Assembly (NCBI GenBank): GCA_964558365.1
Contig: CAZLCC010000011.1
Coordinates: 1 to 64,000 of the forward strand
From: CAZLCC01 sp964558365
GTDB lineage: Bacteria > Patescibacteriota > Saccharimonadia > Saccharimonadales > Saccharimonadaceae
Length of the DNA stretch: 64,000 nucleotides
Direction of reading: 5' to 3'
The position numbers were made by a program, and so were the translations under genes. This document shows, one piece after another, positions 17,415-26,191 of the stretch. Below the pieces are notes generated by a model that was not told where the DNA came from, did not search any database, and was given only the letters and a program-made list of their open reading frames with translations. Each line of letters begins with the position of its first letter. The stretch's first letter is position 1.

Positions 17415-18068
17415 ATGATTCCTGGTGTTGATCTTATTGATTTTATTACTTTCGTAGGGGTAATTGGCGTTGCCCTTGTGGTTTTTGCCGAGTCTGGGCT
17501 TTTAATTGGTTTTTTCCTTCCTGGTGACAGCCTCCTTCTAACGGCTGGCTTTTTGGTGCATCAGGGAGTTCTAGACATTAACATTCATCTTTTTGTAGCT
17601 ATTCTTTTCGTAGCTGCCGCACTTGGCGACAGTGTAGGCTATGCTTTTGGAAATAAAGTAGGAAGAAAGCTTTTCAAGAAGAAAGACTCTCTCCTTTTTA
17701 AACAAGAAAACTTACGGCACGCAGAAGAATTTTACGAAAAGCACGGCAGCAAAACTATTGTTATTGCTCGGTTTATTCCTATCGTTAGAACTTTTGCACC
17801 CGTAATCGCTGGTATTGGTAAAATGAAATATAGAACATTCCTCACCTTCAACTTAATTGGTGCACTGCTCTGGGCGGTGGGGCTTACGTATATCGGCTAT
17901 TATGCCGGTGCATGGCTTGAATCTCGAGGCATCGATATCGATCATTACCTACTTCTTATAATCTTCGCTATTATCTTCATCTCCTTCTTGCCGCCAATTA
18001 TTCACATTTTAAAAGATAAAAGTCAGCGCGAAGCAATAAAAAATTATATCAAAAACCGAAGGAAATAA
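17415..18068 (+). CDS. DedA / SNARE-associated family membrane protein
   Basis: 217 aa, about five membrane-embedded segments. Family signatures: FAESGLLIGFFLPGDSLLLTAG near the N-terminus, GDSVGYAFGNKVGR in the middle, and ARFIPIVRTFAPVIAGIGKM with G-A-L-L-W-A afterwards, which match the conserved DedA Arg, Pro and Gly positions. DedA proteins are implicated in moving lipid carriers such as undecaprenyl phosphate across the membrane. No ribosome binding site; the start lies 8 nt after the extended -10, so a leaderless mRNA is predicted. Ends 51 nt before the pilin gene. Confidence 0.92.
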   Translation: MIPGVDLIDFITFVGVIGVALVVFAESGLLIGFFLPGDSLLLTAGFLVHQGVLDINIHLFVAILFVAAALGDSVGYAFGNKVGRKLFKKKDSLLFKQENLRHAEEFYEKHGSKTIVIARFIPIVRTFAPVIAGIGKMKYRTFLTFNLIGALLWAVGLTYIGYYAGAWLESRGIDIDHYLLLIIFAIIFISFLPPIIHILKDKSQREAIKNYIKNRRK

Positions 18069-18080
18069 AAACCAACATGC

Positions 18081-18109
18081 TTGTGTTTACATAAGTGGAC
18101 TATTATAGT
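18081..18109 (+). promoter_or_regulatory. Predicted pilin promoter
   Basis: TTGTGT (18081-18086), 17-nt spacer, TATAGT (18104-18109), then 10 nt to the ATG at 18120. Predicted leader about 4 nt. Confidence 0.55.
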
Positions 18110-18119
18110 TAATTGCAAG

Positions 18120-18611
18120 ATGAAAGACAAAACAAAGCAAGCCGGATTTTCTATTATTGAACTACTTGTTGTCGTTATTGTTATTGGTATTCTAGCCGCA
18201 ATCGTTATGCTTTCTTATACTGGTATCCAAAATGGCGCGCATGACTCTGCTGTTCAGTCTGACCTTCGCCAAGCAGCAGATCAAATTGAACTATTCGCTC
18301 TAGATCATAATGGCGACTATGCTTGGAGTGAAGCTACACTGAGTACAGCGGATATTAGTGCAACAAAAAATTCTTATTCAACTAACCAAAACTCATTTTT
18401 GTATTGTGCAAATAATGTAGGCTACTCTTCACCGAGATTCTCGTTAGGAGCAACGAGTAAATCTGGAAAAATATACTACTATTCAAGTATGAACGAAAGG
18501 GTGCAGCAAATAACTAGTGGTTCTCTCACATGTGCTAATATGGGCTTTACTCCTGCATGGACCACTACTGGTTACTCATCAGGGGGTGGGTGGCAATCTT
18601 GGGTAAAATAA
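18120..18611 (+). CDS. Type IV pilin-like protein
   Basis: 163 aa. Short basic leader MKDKTKQAG followed by FSIIELLVVVIVIGILAAIV: a class III prepilin signal with cleavage after Gly9, Phe at +1 and Glu at +5 of the mature protein. The rest is a small globular pilin head rich in Ser, Thr and Tyr with two Cys (YCAN and LTCAN) that may form a disulfide, and it ends GGGWQSWVK. An upstream start at 18081 would lie in the promoter. It stands alone: no prepilin peptidase, assembly ATPase or platform gene is adjacent. Saccharibacteria use type IV pili for surface motility and host contact, so a function in pilus or pseudopilus assembly is plausible. Confidence 0.9.
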   Translation: MKDKTKQAGFSIIELLVVVIVIGILAAIVMLSYTGIQNGAHDSAVQSDLRQAADQIELFALDHNGDYAWSEATLSTADISATKNSYSTNQNSFLYCANNVGYSSPRFSLGATSKSGKIYYYSSMNERVQQITSGSLTCANMGFTPAWTTTGYSSGGGWQSWVK

Positions 18612-18616
18612 TTTCT

Positions 18617-21427
18617 TTATAAAAAAGTCTTCAGATATTGCCCAGTGTACGAATTTGTCGTTTTCGTAACTTTTTCTGGGGTACCTTCAGCCACAATTTG
18701 CCCACCAGCATCACCACCTTCTGGCCCCATATCAATTACGTGGTCTGCGCTTTTAATTACATCTAAATTGTGTTCAATCACAATCATACTATTGCCTGTG
18801 TTTACTAGAGCTTGTAAAACATGTAAAAGCCTTTTTACGTCTGCACTATGAAGGCCAGTGGTAGGCTCATCTAATACATAGAGAGTTTTGCCGGTTGCAC
18901 GCCGGCTTAACTCTGTTGCAAGTTTAATTCGCTGCGCCTCACCGCCGCTAAATGTTGTTGCCGGCTGTCCAAGTGTAATGTAGCCCAAGCCTACTTCAAC
19001 TAACGTATCGAGCTTGCGCGCCACACTTGGAATATTTTTAAAGAATTCTGCAGCTTGCTCAACCGTCATCGACAGTACATCTGAAATTGTTTTTTCTTTA
19101 TACTTTATTTCTAACGCTTCACGATTATATCTTTTCCCCTTACATTCTTCACACTGCACGTAGACATCTGGCAAGAAGTGCATTTCAATCTTAATGACGC
19201 CATCACCCTGACAATTTTCGCAGCGGCCGCCCTTAACGTTAAAGCTAAATCGGCCAGCTTTATAGCCGCGAATATTTGCCTCTGGAGTTGAAGCAAAAAG
19301 CTCGCGAATTGGCGTAAAAACTCCTGTGTAAGTTGCTGGGTTTGAGCGCGGCGTTCGGCCAATTGGCGACTGATCAATGACAATAATTTTATCGAGCTGC
19401 TCCATGCCTTCGATCGACTCATGCTTACCAGGGACATCACTTGAACGATGTAATCTAGCTGCGAGCTCTTTTGCCAAAATATCATTAACTAATGTTGATT
19501 TTCCAGAGCCGCTCACACCGCTAACAACAGTTAAAAGCCCAAGTGGAAACATTGCGTCAACCTTTTTTAAATTATGCTCACTCGCGCCCTTTACAGTTAA
19601 CTTTCTATCCGTTACAGTTCGTCGCTTCTTTGGTGTTTCAATTTTCTCAGTCCCCACAAGATATCTTCCAGTAATACTATCTTTATTTTTCTCAACTTCT
19701 TTAGGAGTTCCCGCGGCAATCACCTTACCACCTTTTACACCCGCACCAGGACCAATATCGAGCAAGTAATCTGCGCTCCGAATCGTATCTTCGTCATGCT
19801 CAACCACTAACACAGTGTTGCCTAAATCTCGCAAGTGTTTCAATGTTTCAATCAGTCGGTCGTTATCTCGTTGATGAAGGCCAATCGACGGCTCATCTAA
19901 AACATATAAAACACCTTGCAAACCAGAGCCAATTTGCGTTGCCAAACGAATGCGCTGTGCCTCGCCGCCAGAAAGCGTATTCGCTGCTCGGCTCAAACTA
20001 AGATAATTTAGCCCAACATTATTCATAAACCCAAGCCGTGCTAAAATTTCTTGAAAAATCTGCTTGGCAATCTTTTGTTCGTTCTCATTGAGTTTTAACG
20101 TATTTTTGAATAGTTCTAAGGCATTTTCTATACTCAAATTACACACTTCCATAATATTAAGCCCGTGCACCGTCACCGCTAAAACAACTGGTTTTAGGCG
20201 CAAACCATGGCACGCGTGACACTCTCTTTCACGCATAAACCGCTCAATATCACGGCGCATAAATTCACTGTCTGTCTCTTTATGTCGTCGCTCTAGATTT
20301 GGCACCACACCTTCATACGCAGAGTCAAAAAAACGTCCAGTGCCAAGCTGCACCGTATATTTTTGCTTACCAGTTCCATAAAGAATTTTATTTAATATCT
20401 CTTCTGAAAATTCGCGAACTGGCGTATGCACGTCAAAACCATGCGCCTCGCCCACAGCTGCAAGCTTTTTCATATACCATGCATCACTATTCACTCTGTT
20501 ATACGGGCGGATTGAGCCTTCTGCAATAGTTAAATTAGGATTAAAGACAAGTTCGGGATCGACCTCAAGGCGAGAGCCAAGGCCAGTGCAAACTGAGCAC
20601 GCTCCATGAGGTGAATTAAAACTAAACAGGCGTGGCTCAAGTTCTGGAATCATTTCTTCAGGATGATCAATACACGCAAAACGCTGACTATAAGAATGGA
20701 GCATATCGCTATCAGCATCAAGCACCTCGACACTTCCTTTTGAAATATCAAGCGCCTGCTCAATAGATTGCGTCACTCGGCTAATCGACTCTTTGTTACT
20801 TACTACACGATCAACCACCAGCTCAATTGTGTGCTTATATTTTTTATCAAGCTCTGGCCACTCATCAAGTGCATATACCACACCATCCACGCGCGCTCTT
20901 GCAAAACCAGCTTGCGCATATTGTTCAGGGATATGCGCAAATTCACCTTTTTTATCTTTCACAATTGGCGCTAAAATTATGATTCGCTTTCCTTCAGTTA
21001 CTTTCAAAACTTCATCAACAATTGCTTGAGGTGTTCTACGTGCTACTTCTTTACCACACACCGAACAGTGCGGCACGCCAATACGCGCATAAAGTAAACG
21101 AAGATAGTCATAAATTTCCGTCACCGTAGCTACTGTTGAACGTGGGTTTCGACTTGCAGATTTTTGATCAATACTGATCGCCGGGCTTAAACCATCAATC
21201 TGATCAACATCGGGCTTTTCCATTAACCCCAAAAACTGCCTAGCGTAGCTGCTGAGACTTTCGACATAACGCCGCTGCCCTTCGGCATAAATTGTATCGA
21301 ATGCCAAAGAGGACTTTCCAGAGCCACTTAAGCCAGTAACCACTACTAGCTTATCTCGCGGAATCTCAACATCCACATTTTTTAGATTGTGCTCTCTGGC
21401 ACCACGAACTCGAATTACCTCAGACAT
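18617..21427 (-). CDS. uvrA: Excinuclease ABC subunit A
   Basis: Damage-recognition ATPase of nucleotide excision repair, 936 aa, the normal length. Two ABC cassettes: Walker A VVTGLSGSGKSSLAFDT (about 30-46) and VVSGVSGSGKST (about 640), signatures LSGGEAQRIRLA and FSGGEAQRIKLA, and Walker B regions YVLDEPSIGLH and YVLDEPTTGLH. Zinc modules CSVC-CHAC and CENC-CEEC are present. The extended -10 TGATATAAT ends 9 nt before the ATG and no ribosome binding site is seen. The pilin gene converges on it with 5 nt between stops. Confidence 0.98.
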   Translation of the reverse strand: MSEVIRVRGAREHNLKNVDVEIPRDKLVVVTGLSGSGKSSLAFDTIYAEGQRRYVESLSSYARQFLGLMEKPDVDQIDGLSPAISIDQKSASRNPRSTVATVTEIYDYLRLLYARIGVPHCSVCGKEVARRTPQAIVDEVLKVTEGKRIIILAPIVKDKKGEFAHIPEQYAQAGFARARVDGVVYALDEWPELDKKYKHTIELVVDRVVSNKESISRVTQSIEQALDISKGSVEVLDADSDMLHSYSQRFACIDHPEEMIPELEPRLFSFNSPHGACSVCTGLGSRLEVDPELVFNPNLTIAEGSIRPYNRVNSDAWYMKKLAAVGEAHGFDVHTPVREFSEEILNKILYGTGKQKYTVQLGTGRFFDSAYEGVVPNLERRHKETDSEFMRRDIERFMRERECHACHGLRLKPVVLAVTVHGLNIMEVCNLSIENALELFKNTLKLNENEQKIAKQIFQEILARLGFMNNVGLNYLSLSRAANTLSGGEAQRIRLATQIGSGLQGVLYVLDEPSIGLHQRDNDRLIETLKHLRDLGNTVLVVEHDEDTIRSADYLLDIGPGAGVKGGKVIAAGTPKEVEKNKDSITGRYLVGTEKIETPKKRRTVTDRKLTVKGASEHNLKKVDAMFPLGLLTVVSGVSGSGKSTLVNDILAKELAARLHRSSDVPGKHESIEGMEQLDKIIVIDQSPIGRTPRSNPATYTGVFTPIRELFASTPEANIRGYKAGRFSFNVKGGRCENCQGDGVIKIEMHFLPDVYVQCEECKGKRYNREALEIKYKEKTISDVLSMTVEQAAEFFKNIPSVARKLDTLVEVGLGYITLGQPATTFSGGEAQRIKLATELSRRATGKTLYVLDEPTTGLHSADVKRLLHVLQALVNTGNSMIVIEHNLDVIKSADHVIDMGPEGGDAGGQIVAEGTPEKVTKTTNSYTGQYLKTFL

Positions 21428-21436
21428 AACTGATAT

Positions 21437-21445
21437 ATTATATCA
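21437..21445 (-). promoter_or_regulatory. Extended -10 of uvrA
   Basis: TGA-TATAAT on minus, 9 nt before the ATG; it is part of the palindrome GATATATTATATC. No LexA box was recognised. Confidence 0.5.
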
Positions 21446-21514
21446 TTTTTTGGGTCTCTAGAGTAACTATTAGGGTCAGTTTCTTTATTAAAGCTTATAT
21501 TTATTTAGATGGTA

Positions 21515-21543
21515 TTGCAAAAAAGTCAAAAAGCTGCTACAAT
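21515..21543 (+). promoter_or_regulatory. Predicted promoter of the 117-aa membrane protein
   Basis: TTGCAA (21515-21520), 17-nt spacer, TACAAT (21538-21543). Start near 21550. Confidence 0.55.
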
Positions 21544-21583
21544 GATAATCTAATCAGTAATGTGGTTTAAAGAGGTCGGGAAG

Positions 21584-21937
21584 ATGAAGAAAGAAGTTAT
21601 TTTTAAAATCATAGCAGCAGTTATTGCTTTCTATGTGCTCATGAAGCTTGGCGTTTTTGAAGCGCTGCTTCTTTTCTTGCTTGCGGGTGCTATTCCAGGC
21701 TTACCGTTCACCCTTCCTTCTTGGATCATGCTTCCTATTATTCTTGCAAGCATTGTAATGTTTACGCGCTGGGTAGCGAATAAACAGCTATATCCTGGCA
21801 GCCCAAAAGTAAAAGCAAGCCAAGCGGCGGTGTTAAAAGATCCTGCCTTAAAGCAAAAACGAGCTAAAAACGCGCAGCTTCGGCGCCACTATTTCAATCA
21901 CCTCAAGCAGCAAGCAAAGAATATTACGACTCGATAG
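21584..21937 (+). CDS. Small membrane protein, unknown function
   Basis: 117 aa from the ATG at 21584, preferred over 21560 because a GAGG site lies 8 nt upstream of it. Two hydrophobic segments (about 5-45 and 48-65) with an IPGLPFTLPSW turn, then a basic cytoplasmic tail (KASQAAVLKDPALKQKRAKN, QLRRHYFNHLKQQ). I do not recognise a family. The end overlaps sbcB tail to tail by 14 nt. Confidence 0.75.
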   Translation: MKKEVIFKIIAAVIAFYVLMKLGVFEALLLFLLAGAIPGLPFTLPSWIMLPIILASIVMFTRWVANKQLYPGSPKVKASQAAVLKDPALKQKRAKNAQLRRHYFNHLKQQAKNITTR

Positions 21938-23345
21938 GGGCAATATTCTCTGCCCATAATTGCAGTTCTTGTAACAAAAACTGCGCCTGTTCGTCAGTTC
22001 TTTCTTGAGATAAGCTCATGAGATTTTGGCTAAATTTGCCAATATTAAGCTTGAATTTCTCTGTTTTATAGCCTTCCCACTGCTCTTGCTCATCCTTACT
22101 TAAAGCATTAGGAAAGTTGCGTGCTTTATAACGAAGCAGAAGCTCAGGCAAGCGTTCATCTGTAAAATCTGGATGAAAATCTGCTAGAGCTTTTTCATCT
22201 GCATTACGCACCGCAGCAACACGCCCCTTGTCTTTATCTTGCATAAAACTATCATAAAGTCGCCCCTCAACATCGCTGGCCTTTGGATAGGCTTCTCTTG
22301 CGGCAAATGCAGCAGCGATTTTGTCAATCAATCCTTGATTCTTCTGCAAAGTTGCTAAATGTTTTGTCACTGTTTTTTGATCAAAACCAATATTCTCCCA
22401 CGTTTTTTCATCACTCATCACCCCCAATGGCGCCACAGCAGGGCAGCGATTATACATCATTTCTTTAACAGGAATTGGCTTGAAACCCTCTTTTTTGCGG
22501 TCTTTATACGGTGCAAATAGTGTTTTAGCAATTTCTTCTTGAGATAACGAACTAAATTCATTAGGATCAACCCGCAAGTCATACACCAAAACGCTACCAG
22601 CTCGTGCGCCAGGCGCAACAGGAAACGCCACTGTTGTATGCTGAAATTCACCACTATATCGCCCGCTACTGTAAACAAAAGGCTGAGGAGTATCAAGATT
22701 AACTATCTTCGCAACTTCTTTTTTATCTCTTAGCTTAAGAAGATATTCAAACAGCTTTGGCTGCTTTTCTTTAATTAACTTTGCCATACCAATTAATGCC
22801 TCAACATCACTCAGCGCATCATGCGCATGAGTATGCTCTAGCCCATTTTCAGCGCTTAAAAGCTCGAGTCTATTCGTTGGTTTGCCATCTTCACGCACCG
22901 GCCATTTAATACCTTCTGGACGAAGCGCGCGCGTCATACGGACCACATCAAGCAGGTCCCACCGGCTACGTCCATCTTTCCAACTCCACTCATACGGATC
23001 ATGGAAATTACGCCACAAAGTAGTACGAATAAATTCATCATCAAATCGAACGCTATTGAAGCCAGCTGTAATAGTATCGGGCGCAAACACCTTTTCATTC
23101 AACATTTTTACAAACTCAGCTTCACTCATGCCGTCTTCAAGCGTTTTTTGCGGTGTTATTCCTGTTACAAGCACCGCCGGAGGGTCTGGCAAAATATCAT
23201 CGCTGAGTCTTATGAGTACATTAATCGGCTCGCCAATTGGCTGCATATTCATATCTGTTCGCTGCCCAGCAAACTGCATTACTCGTTGATATCGCGCATC
23301 AAGACCACTCGTCTCAAGATCGTAAAAAAAGAAGGTTTTTGGCAT
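21924..23345 (-). CDS. sbcB: Exodeoxyribonuclease I
   Basis: 3'-5' single-strand DNA exonuclease acting in recombination and repair, 473 aa, normal length. DEDDh exonuclease motifs: FFYDLETSG (Exo I), FNSVRFDDEF (Exo II), HDALSDVEA (Exo III). The SH3-like and helical C-terminal domains fill the rest (DLRVDPNEF region onward). The extended -10 TGCTACACT ends 7 nt before the ATG, and there is no ribosome binding site. SbcB is best known from Proteobacteria, so its presence in this reduced genome is of interest. Confidence 0.93.
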   Translation of the reverse strand: MPKTFFFYDLETSGLDARYQRVMQFAGQRTDMNMQPIGEPINVLIRLSDDILPDPPAVLVTGITPQKTLEDGMSEAEFVKMLNEKVFAPDTITAGFNSVRFDDEFIRTTLWRNFHDPYEWSWKDGRSRWDLLDVVRMTRALRPEGIKWPVREDGKPTNRLELLSAENGLEHTHAHDALSDVEALIGMAKLIKEKQPKLFEYLLKLRDKKEVAKIVNLDTPQPFVYSSGRYSGEFQHTTVAFPVAPGARAGSVLVYDLRVDPNEFSSLSQEEIAKTLFAPYKDRKKEGFKPIPVKEMMYNRCPAVAPLGVMSDEKTWENIGFDQKTVTKHLATLQKNQGLIDKIAAAFAAREAYPKASDVEGRLYDSFMQDKDKGRVAAVRNADEKALADFHPDFTDERLPELLLRYKARNFPNALSKDEQEQWEGYKTEKFKLNIGKFSQNLMSLSQERTDEQAQFLLQELQLWAENIAPIES

Positions 23346-23352
23346 ATTGCTT

Positions 23353-23361
23353 AGTGTAGCA
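23353..23361 (-). promoter_or_regulatory. Extended -10 of sbcB
   Basis: TGC-TACACT on minus, 7 nt before the ATG. Confidence 0.45.
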
Positions 23362-23374
23362 AGCTTTTAGGCGC

Positions 23375-24676
23375 TTATTCAAACTGCTCTAAAAGCGTAA
23401 AGCGATATTCGCCAGTTTCTCCAATAGAAATAATGCTTTCGCCTTTTGCGCCAGCCCGCTCTAACTCATGCATAATGCCTATTTTGCGCATAATATCGCG
23501 TAATCTGTTAATTGTATGCGGGTTGGAAAAGTCAGTTCTTGCTGCAAATTTTTCAATCTTTTCTCCTGTTACAACAAAAATATCTTCCTCAGCGCGAATA
23601 CGCCATGCATTTGATTTTGCATCTTCACTAAGTGCAATCACTGGTAGAGCATTTTCTTCTACCTCTTCAGATTCTTCCTTTTTCGCCCGCACTTCGTCAA
23701 CTTTTTCTCTTAACTCTCTTAATACTCCCTTTAAACCCTTGTGCGCTTTTGCAGAAATAGCAAATAGCGGCACTTCAGCAGGAATTACTTTTTGAAGTTC
23801 GCTCATCTGATATGTCACCATATCATTCTCGAGCCCTTCGGTCTTTGTCAAAACAACGACCTCAGGACGATCAACTAGCTCCTTGCTATAGGCTGCAAGC
23901 TCATCTCGTATCGTTTGATAGGCTTTTGCTACATCATCGTTATAAACGTCGATAAGGTGTAAAAGCACCGCTGTGCGCTCCACATGGCGTAAAAACGCAT
24001 CTCCTAGCCCCTTTCCTTCACTTGCACCTTCAATAAGCCCTGGAATATCGGCAATCAGTAGACTTGTATCGTCAATATCCGCCACTCCTAGATTAGGAGT
24101 CAGCGTCGTAAAGGCATAGTCTGCTATCTCTGGTCGAGCATTGCTAACCACACTTAAGAAAGTTGATTTGCCCGCATTAGGAAAGCCAAGCAGCCCAACA
24201 TCAGCAAGTAGCTTTAGCTCGAGTGTTGCCTCTAGCTCTTCTCTTTTTTCTCCCAGTTCGGCTACTCTCGGCGCCTGCCGAGTTGAGCTTTTAAAGTGCG
24301 CGTTACCAAAACCACCGTCTCCACCTTTTGCAATGATCGCCGACTGCCCATGTTCTACAAGATCAGCGATGAGCTCTCCTTGGTCGCTACGAATAATAGT
24401 TCCTTTTGGCACCTTTACAATCAGATTCTTGCCACTACGTCCATGCTGCTTGCGTTTACCACCACCCAAGCCATCTTCGGCTTTTAGCTCTTGTTTATAG
24501 CGAAAATCAACAAGCGTATTCATGTTTCGGTCAGCCTTAAAAATAACATCGCCGCCCTTACCGCCATCGCCGCCGTCTGGACCACCTTTATCAACAAACT
24601 TCTCATGACGAAAACTAACGATACCATTACCGCCTTTGCCAGCTTGAACCACCACCTTTGCAACATCTACAAACAT
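23375..24676 (-). CDS. obgE: Obg GTPase
   Basis: Ribosome-associated GTPase in 50S assembly and stress control, 433 aa. Gly-rich Obg domain (about 1-157, KGGPDGGDGGKGGDVIF), G domain (about 158-330: GFPNAGKST, TTLTPNLG, DIPGLIEGASEGKGLG, VLTKTEG), then an OCT domain at the C-terminus (DFSNPHTINRLRDIMRKIGI). The open frame extends 12 codons upstream to 24712, but MFVDVAKVVVQAGKGGNG is the family start and TATGCT, as part of TGTTATGCT, ends exactly 6 nt before this ATG. Predicted leaderless. The LysM-CHAP terminator lies just upstream. Confidence 0.97.
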   Translation of the reverse strand: MFVDVAKVVVQAGKGGNGIVSFRHEKFVDKGGPDGGDGGKGGDVIFKADRNMNTLVDFRYKQELKAEDGLGGGKRKQHGRSGKNLIVKVPKGTIIRSDQGELIADLVEHGQSAIIAKGGDGGFGNAHFKSSTRQAPRVAELGEKREELEATLELKLLADVGLLGFPNAGKSTFLSVVSNARPEIADYAFTTLTPNLGVADIDDTSLLIADIPGLIEGASEGKGLGDAFLRHVERTAVLLHLIDVYNDDVAKAYQTIRDELAAYSKELVDRPEVVVLTKTEGLENDMVTYQMSELQKVIPAEVPLFAISAKAHKGLKGVLRELREKVDEVRAKKEESEEVEENALPVIALSEDAKSNAWRIRAEEDIFVVTGEKIEKFAARTDFSNPHTINRLRDIMRKIGIMHELERAGAKGESIISIGETGEYRFTLLEQFE

Positions 24677-24682
24677 ACCTCT

Positions 24683-24691
24683 AGCATAACA
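24683..24691 (-). promoter_or_regulatory. Extended -10 of obgE (leaderless)
   Basis: TGT-TATGCT on minus, 6 nt before the ATG at 24676. Confidence 0.5.
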
Positions 24692-24716
24692 GAGGTAAAG
24701 AATTTTCGCCATAACT

Positions 24717-24750
24717 AAAACAGCCTCGCTTATTGCGAGGCTGTTTGTTT
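24717..24750. terminator. Terminator after the LysM-CHAP gene
   Basis: Perfect 11-bp stem AACAGCCTCGC/GCGAGGCTGTT with a 5-nt loop; A-rich and T-rich flanks on both sides. Its direction of use is minus, ending the LysM-CHAP mRNA. Confidence 0.88.
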
Positions 24751-24770
24751 AGTAATTATCTTCTTTTTAT

Positions 24771-25913
24771 TTAGTGAATATAGGTGTAACCTCGAGCTTC
24801 AGATGGGCTAAAGGTGCGAGTACTTTTTACGTTAAAGCCTACTTGGTTCATCTCTGAAACAAACACGCTACCATCTGGGTTCACTCTTTCCACTACACCA
24901 ACGTGACCATAATAACCACTTGTGGTTTGAAAGACTGCACCAACTGCTGGTGTGTTGTTTACGGTAAATCCAGCTGCAGCAGCGAACATTGCCCAAGTAT
25001 TGGCATTGCCCCAAAAGCTTCCAATTGGTCGTCCAAGTTCTGCGCGACGATTAAAGGCGTAGAATGTACAGTTACCGAAATCATAACGGTTACCTGCAGA
25101 GACTGTTGCAGAAGCAGCTAACGGATTAGAAGAAGAAACTGCCGTACCAGTTGCGCTAAGCGTTGGCTGGTTAGCCGATGGCGCAACACCATCAGGAATG
25201 ACAATTTGTTGACCTGGCTTAAGACCGTCTTCTTCGAGGTCGTTAAAAAGAATAATTCGTTCTTTATCAGCCTTATAGCGACTCGCTAAACCTTCAACCG
25301 TATCTGTTGAATCTACCTTATGCACAATACCATCTTGTGCAGGCACAGAGAGCGTTTTGCCAGGCTCTAGTGCATCAGAGCTAAGGTTATTAGCCCAGCG
25401 TACCGTGTTTGCTGATACGTTAAACTTCTCAGCAATCTTTGGCACAGTGTCGCCTGTAACTGTTTTATACGTAGAAACTTCTCGGGTTGCGGCAGTTTCT
25501 GGCTGTACTACCTCTGGTTTTTCAATTAAAGTGTCATCATTTTGAGCTAGCTCTTCTTTTGCATGAAGAGAGATAGAAAGGTTAGCAACCTTGCTTGCAA
25601 CTGGCAATTCTGCCGTTTCAGCAAGACTCGCAGCAAGACCTGTTGCTGCTACTTTGTTAGCAGAAGGTTGCTGATTTGCAAGTGCTGACTGAGCAGAGCT
25701 TGCAACAGATGAGTTCTTATCAGAAGGACTGTTATATCCAAAAGCTACTATTCCAATGAGGACTAGGAAGGCACCAGCGTAAGCCGATATTTTTGCCGTT
25801 TTACTAAATTTCAAGGAAGCTCGTTTACGGTAATTATAGTGACGTTTCAACACTCGGTTTGAAGAACCAAGCTTACGTGCAGGAGCATTGCTCGATGCAG
25901 GTTTGATACGAAT
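24771..25913 (-). CDS. LysM-CHAP cell-wall hydrolase (start uncertain, possibly ATT)
   Basis: 380 aa from the proposed ATT start. Basic N-terminus, one membrane helix (about 42-60), Ala/Ser-rich linker, LysM domains at about 148-192 (GDTVPKIAEKFNVSANTVRW) and 197-240 (DTVEGLASRYKADKERI), then a CHAP amidase/endopeptidase domain (about 275-380) with catalytic Cys in YDFGNCTFYAFNRR and His in GYYGHVGVV. It would cleave peptidoglycan outside the membrane. The first conventional start is GTG at 25853, which has no ribosome binding site. The frame is coding-like for 20 more codons (RIKPASSNAPARKLGSSNR), up to ATT at 25913, 7 nt after AGGAG. Nine codons further up in frame is ATG (25940) with GAGG, but a TAG interrupts at the fourth codon. 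Confidence 0.85.
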   Translation of the reverse strand: MRIKPASSNAPARKLGSSNRVLKRHYNYRKRASLKFSKTAKISAYAGAFLVLIGIVAFGYNSPSDKNSSVASSAQSALANQQPSANKVAATGLAASLAETAELPVASKVANLSISLHAKEELAQNDDTLIEKPEVVQPETAATREVSTYKTVTGDTVPKIAEKFNVSANTVRWANNLSSDALEPGKTLSVPAQDGIVHKVDSTDTVEGLASRYKADKERIILFNDLEEDGLKPGQQIVIPDGVAPSANQPTLSATGTAVSSSNPLAASATVSAGNRYDFGNCTFYAFNRRAELGRPIGSFWGNANTWAMFAAAAGFTVNNTPAVGAVFQTTSGYYGHVGVVERVNPDGSVFVSEMNQVGFNVKSTRTFSPSEARGYTYIH

Positions 25914-25916
25914 AAT

Positions 25917-26142
25917 TAGTCTCCTGTACTATGTCGCCATAGCACCTCTACCTTACTTTGTCTTTACTTCTCGCAAAAGAACAGGATGTATGTGTCGACC
26001 AATTCTTAATTTATATTAAATTGAATAGTTTTAAATAATCTACATCCGTACGACATTTGTCGGTAGGCGCATACAGATACTTGTTCTGCCCACCATCACC
26101 TCTTATAAAACAGGGGTGAAGTAGCAAGTAAACGCATGTGCT
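25917..26142 (-). promoter_or_regulatory. Long structured leader of the LysM-CHAP gene
   Basis: About 230 nt from the predicted start to the AGGAG site, non-coding apart from a mini-ORF. Helices visible on the minus strand: ACTTG/CAAGT enclosing CACCCCT/AGAGGTG (one mismatch); CGAC-AAAT-GTCG within CTAC/GTAG; a long-range GGATGTA/TACATCC; and, just before the ribosome binding site, CTATG-GCGA-CATAG with a GNRA loop. It does not match the c-di-AMP (ydaO) motif. Candidate cis-regulatory RNA. Confidence 0.5.
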
Positions 26143-26148
26143 TCAATT

Positions 26149-26177
26149 AATATACCAAATATTGACTAAAAGGTCAA
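26149..26177 (-). promoter_or_regulatory. Predicted LysM-CHAP promoter
   Basis: Minus strand TTGACC (26177-26172), 17-nt spacer, TATATT (26154-26149). The -35 lies in a small inverted repeat TTGAC/GTCAA. Confidence 0.65.
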
Positions 26178-26191
26178 TAGGTTTTCTAGTA

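Noticed and set aside
25917..26142. c-di-AMP (ydaO/yuaA) riboswitch upstream of the LysM-CHAP gene
   Set aside because: Gene context fits, but the conserved blocks I know for that class (for example the GTCAGCTAAC-type 3' block and GGGTGAATC) are not found on the minus strand.
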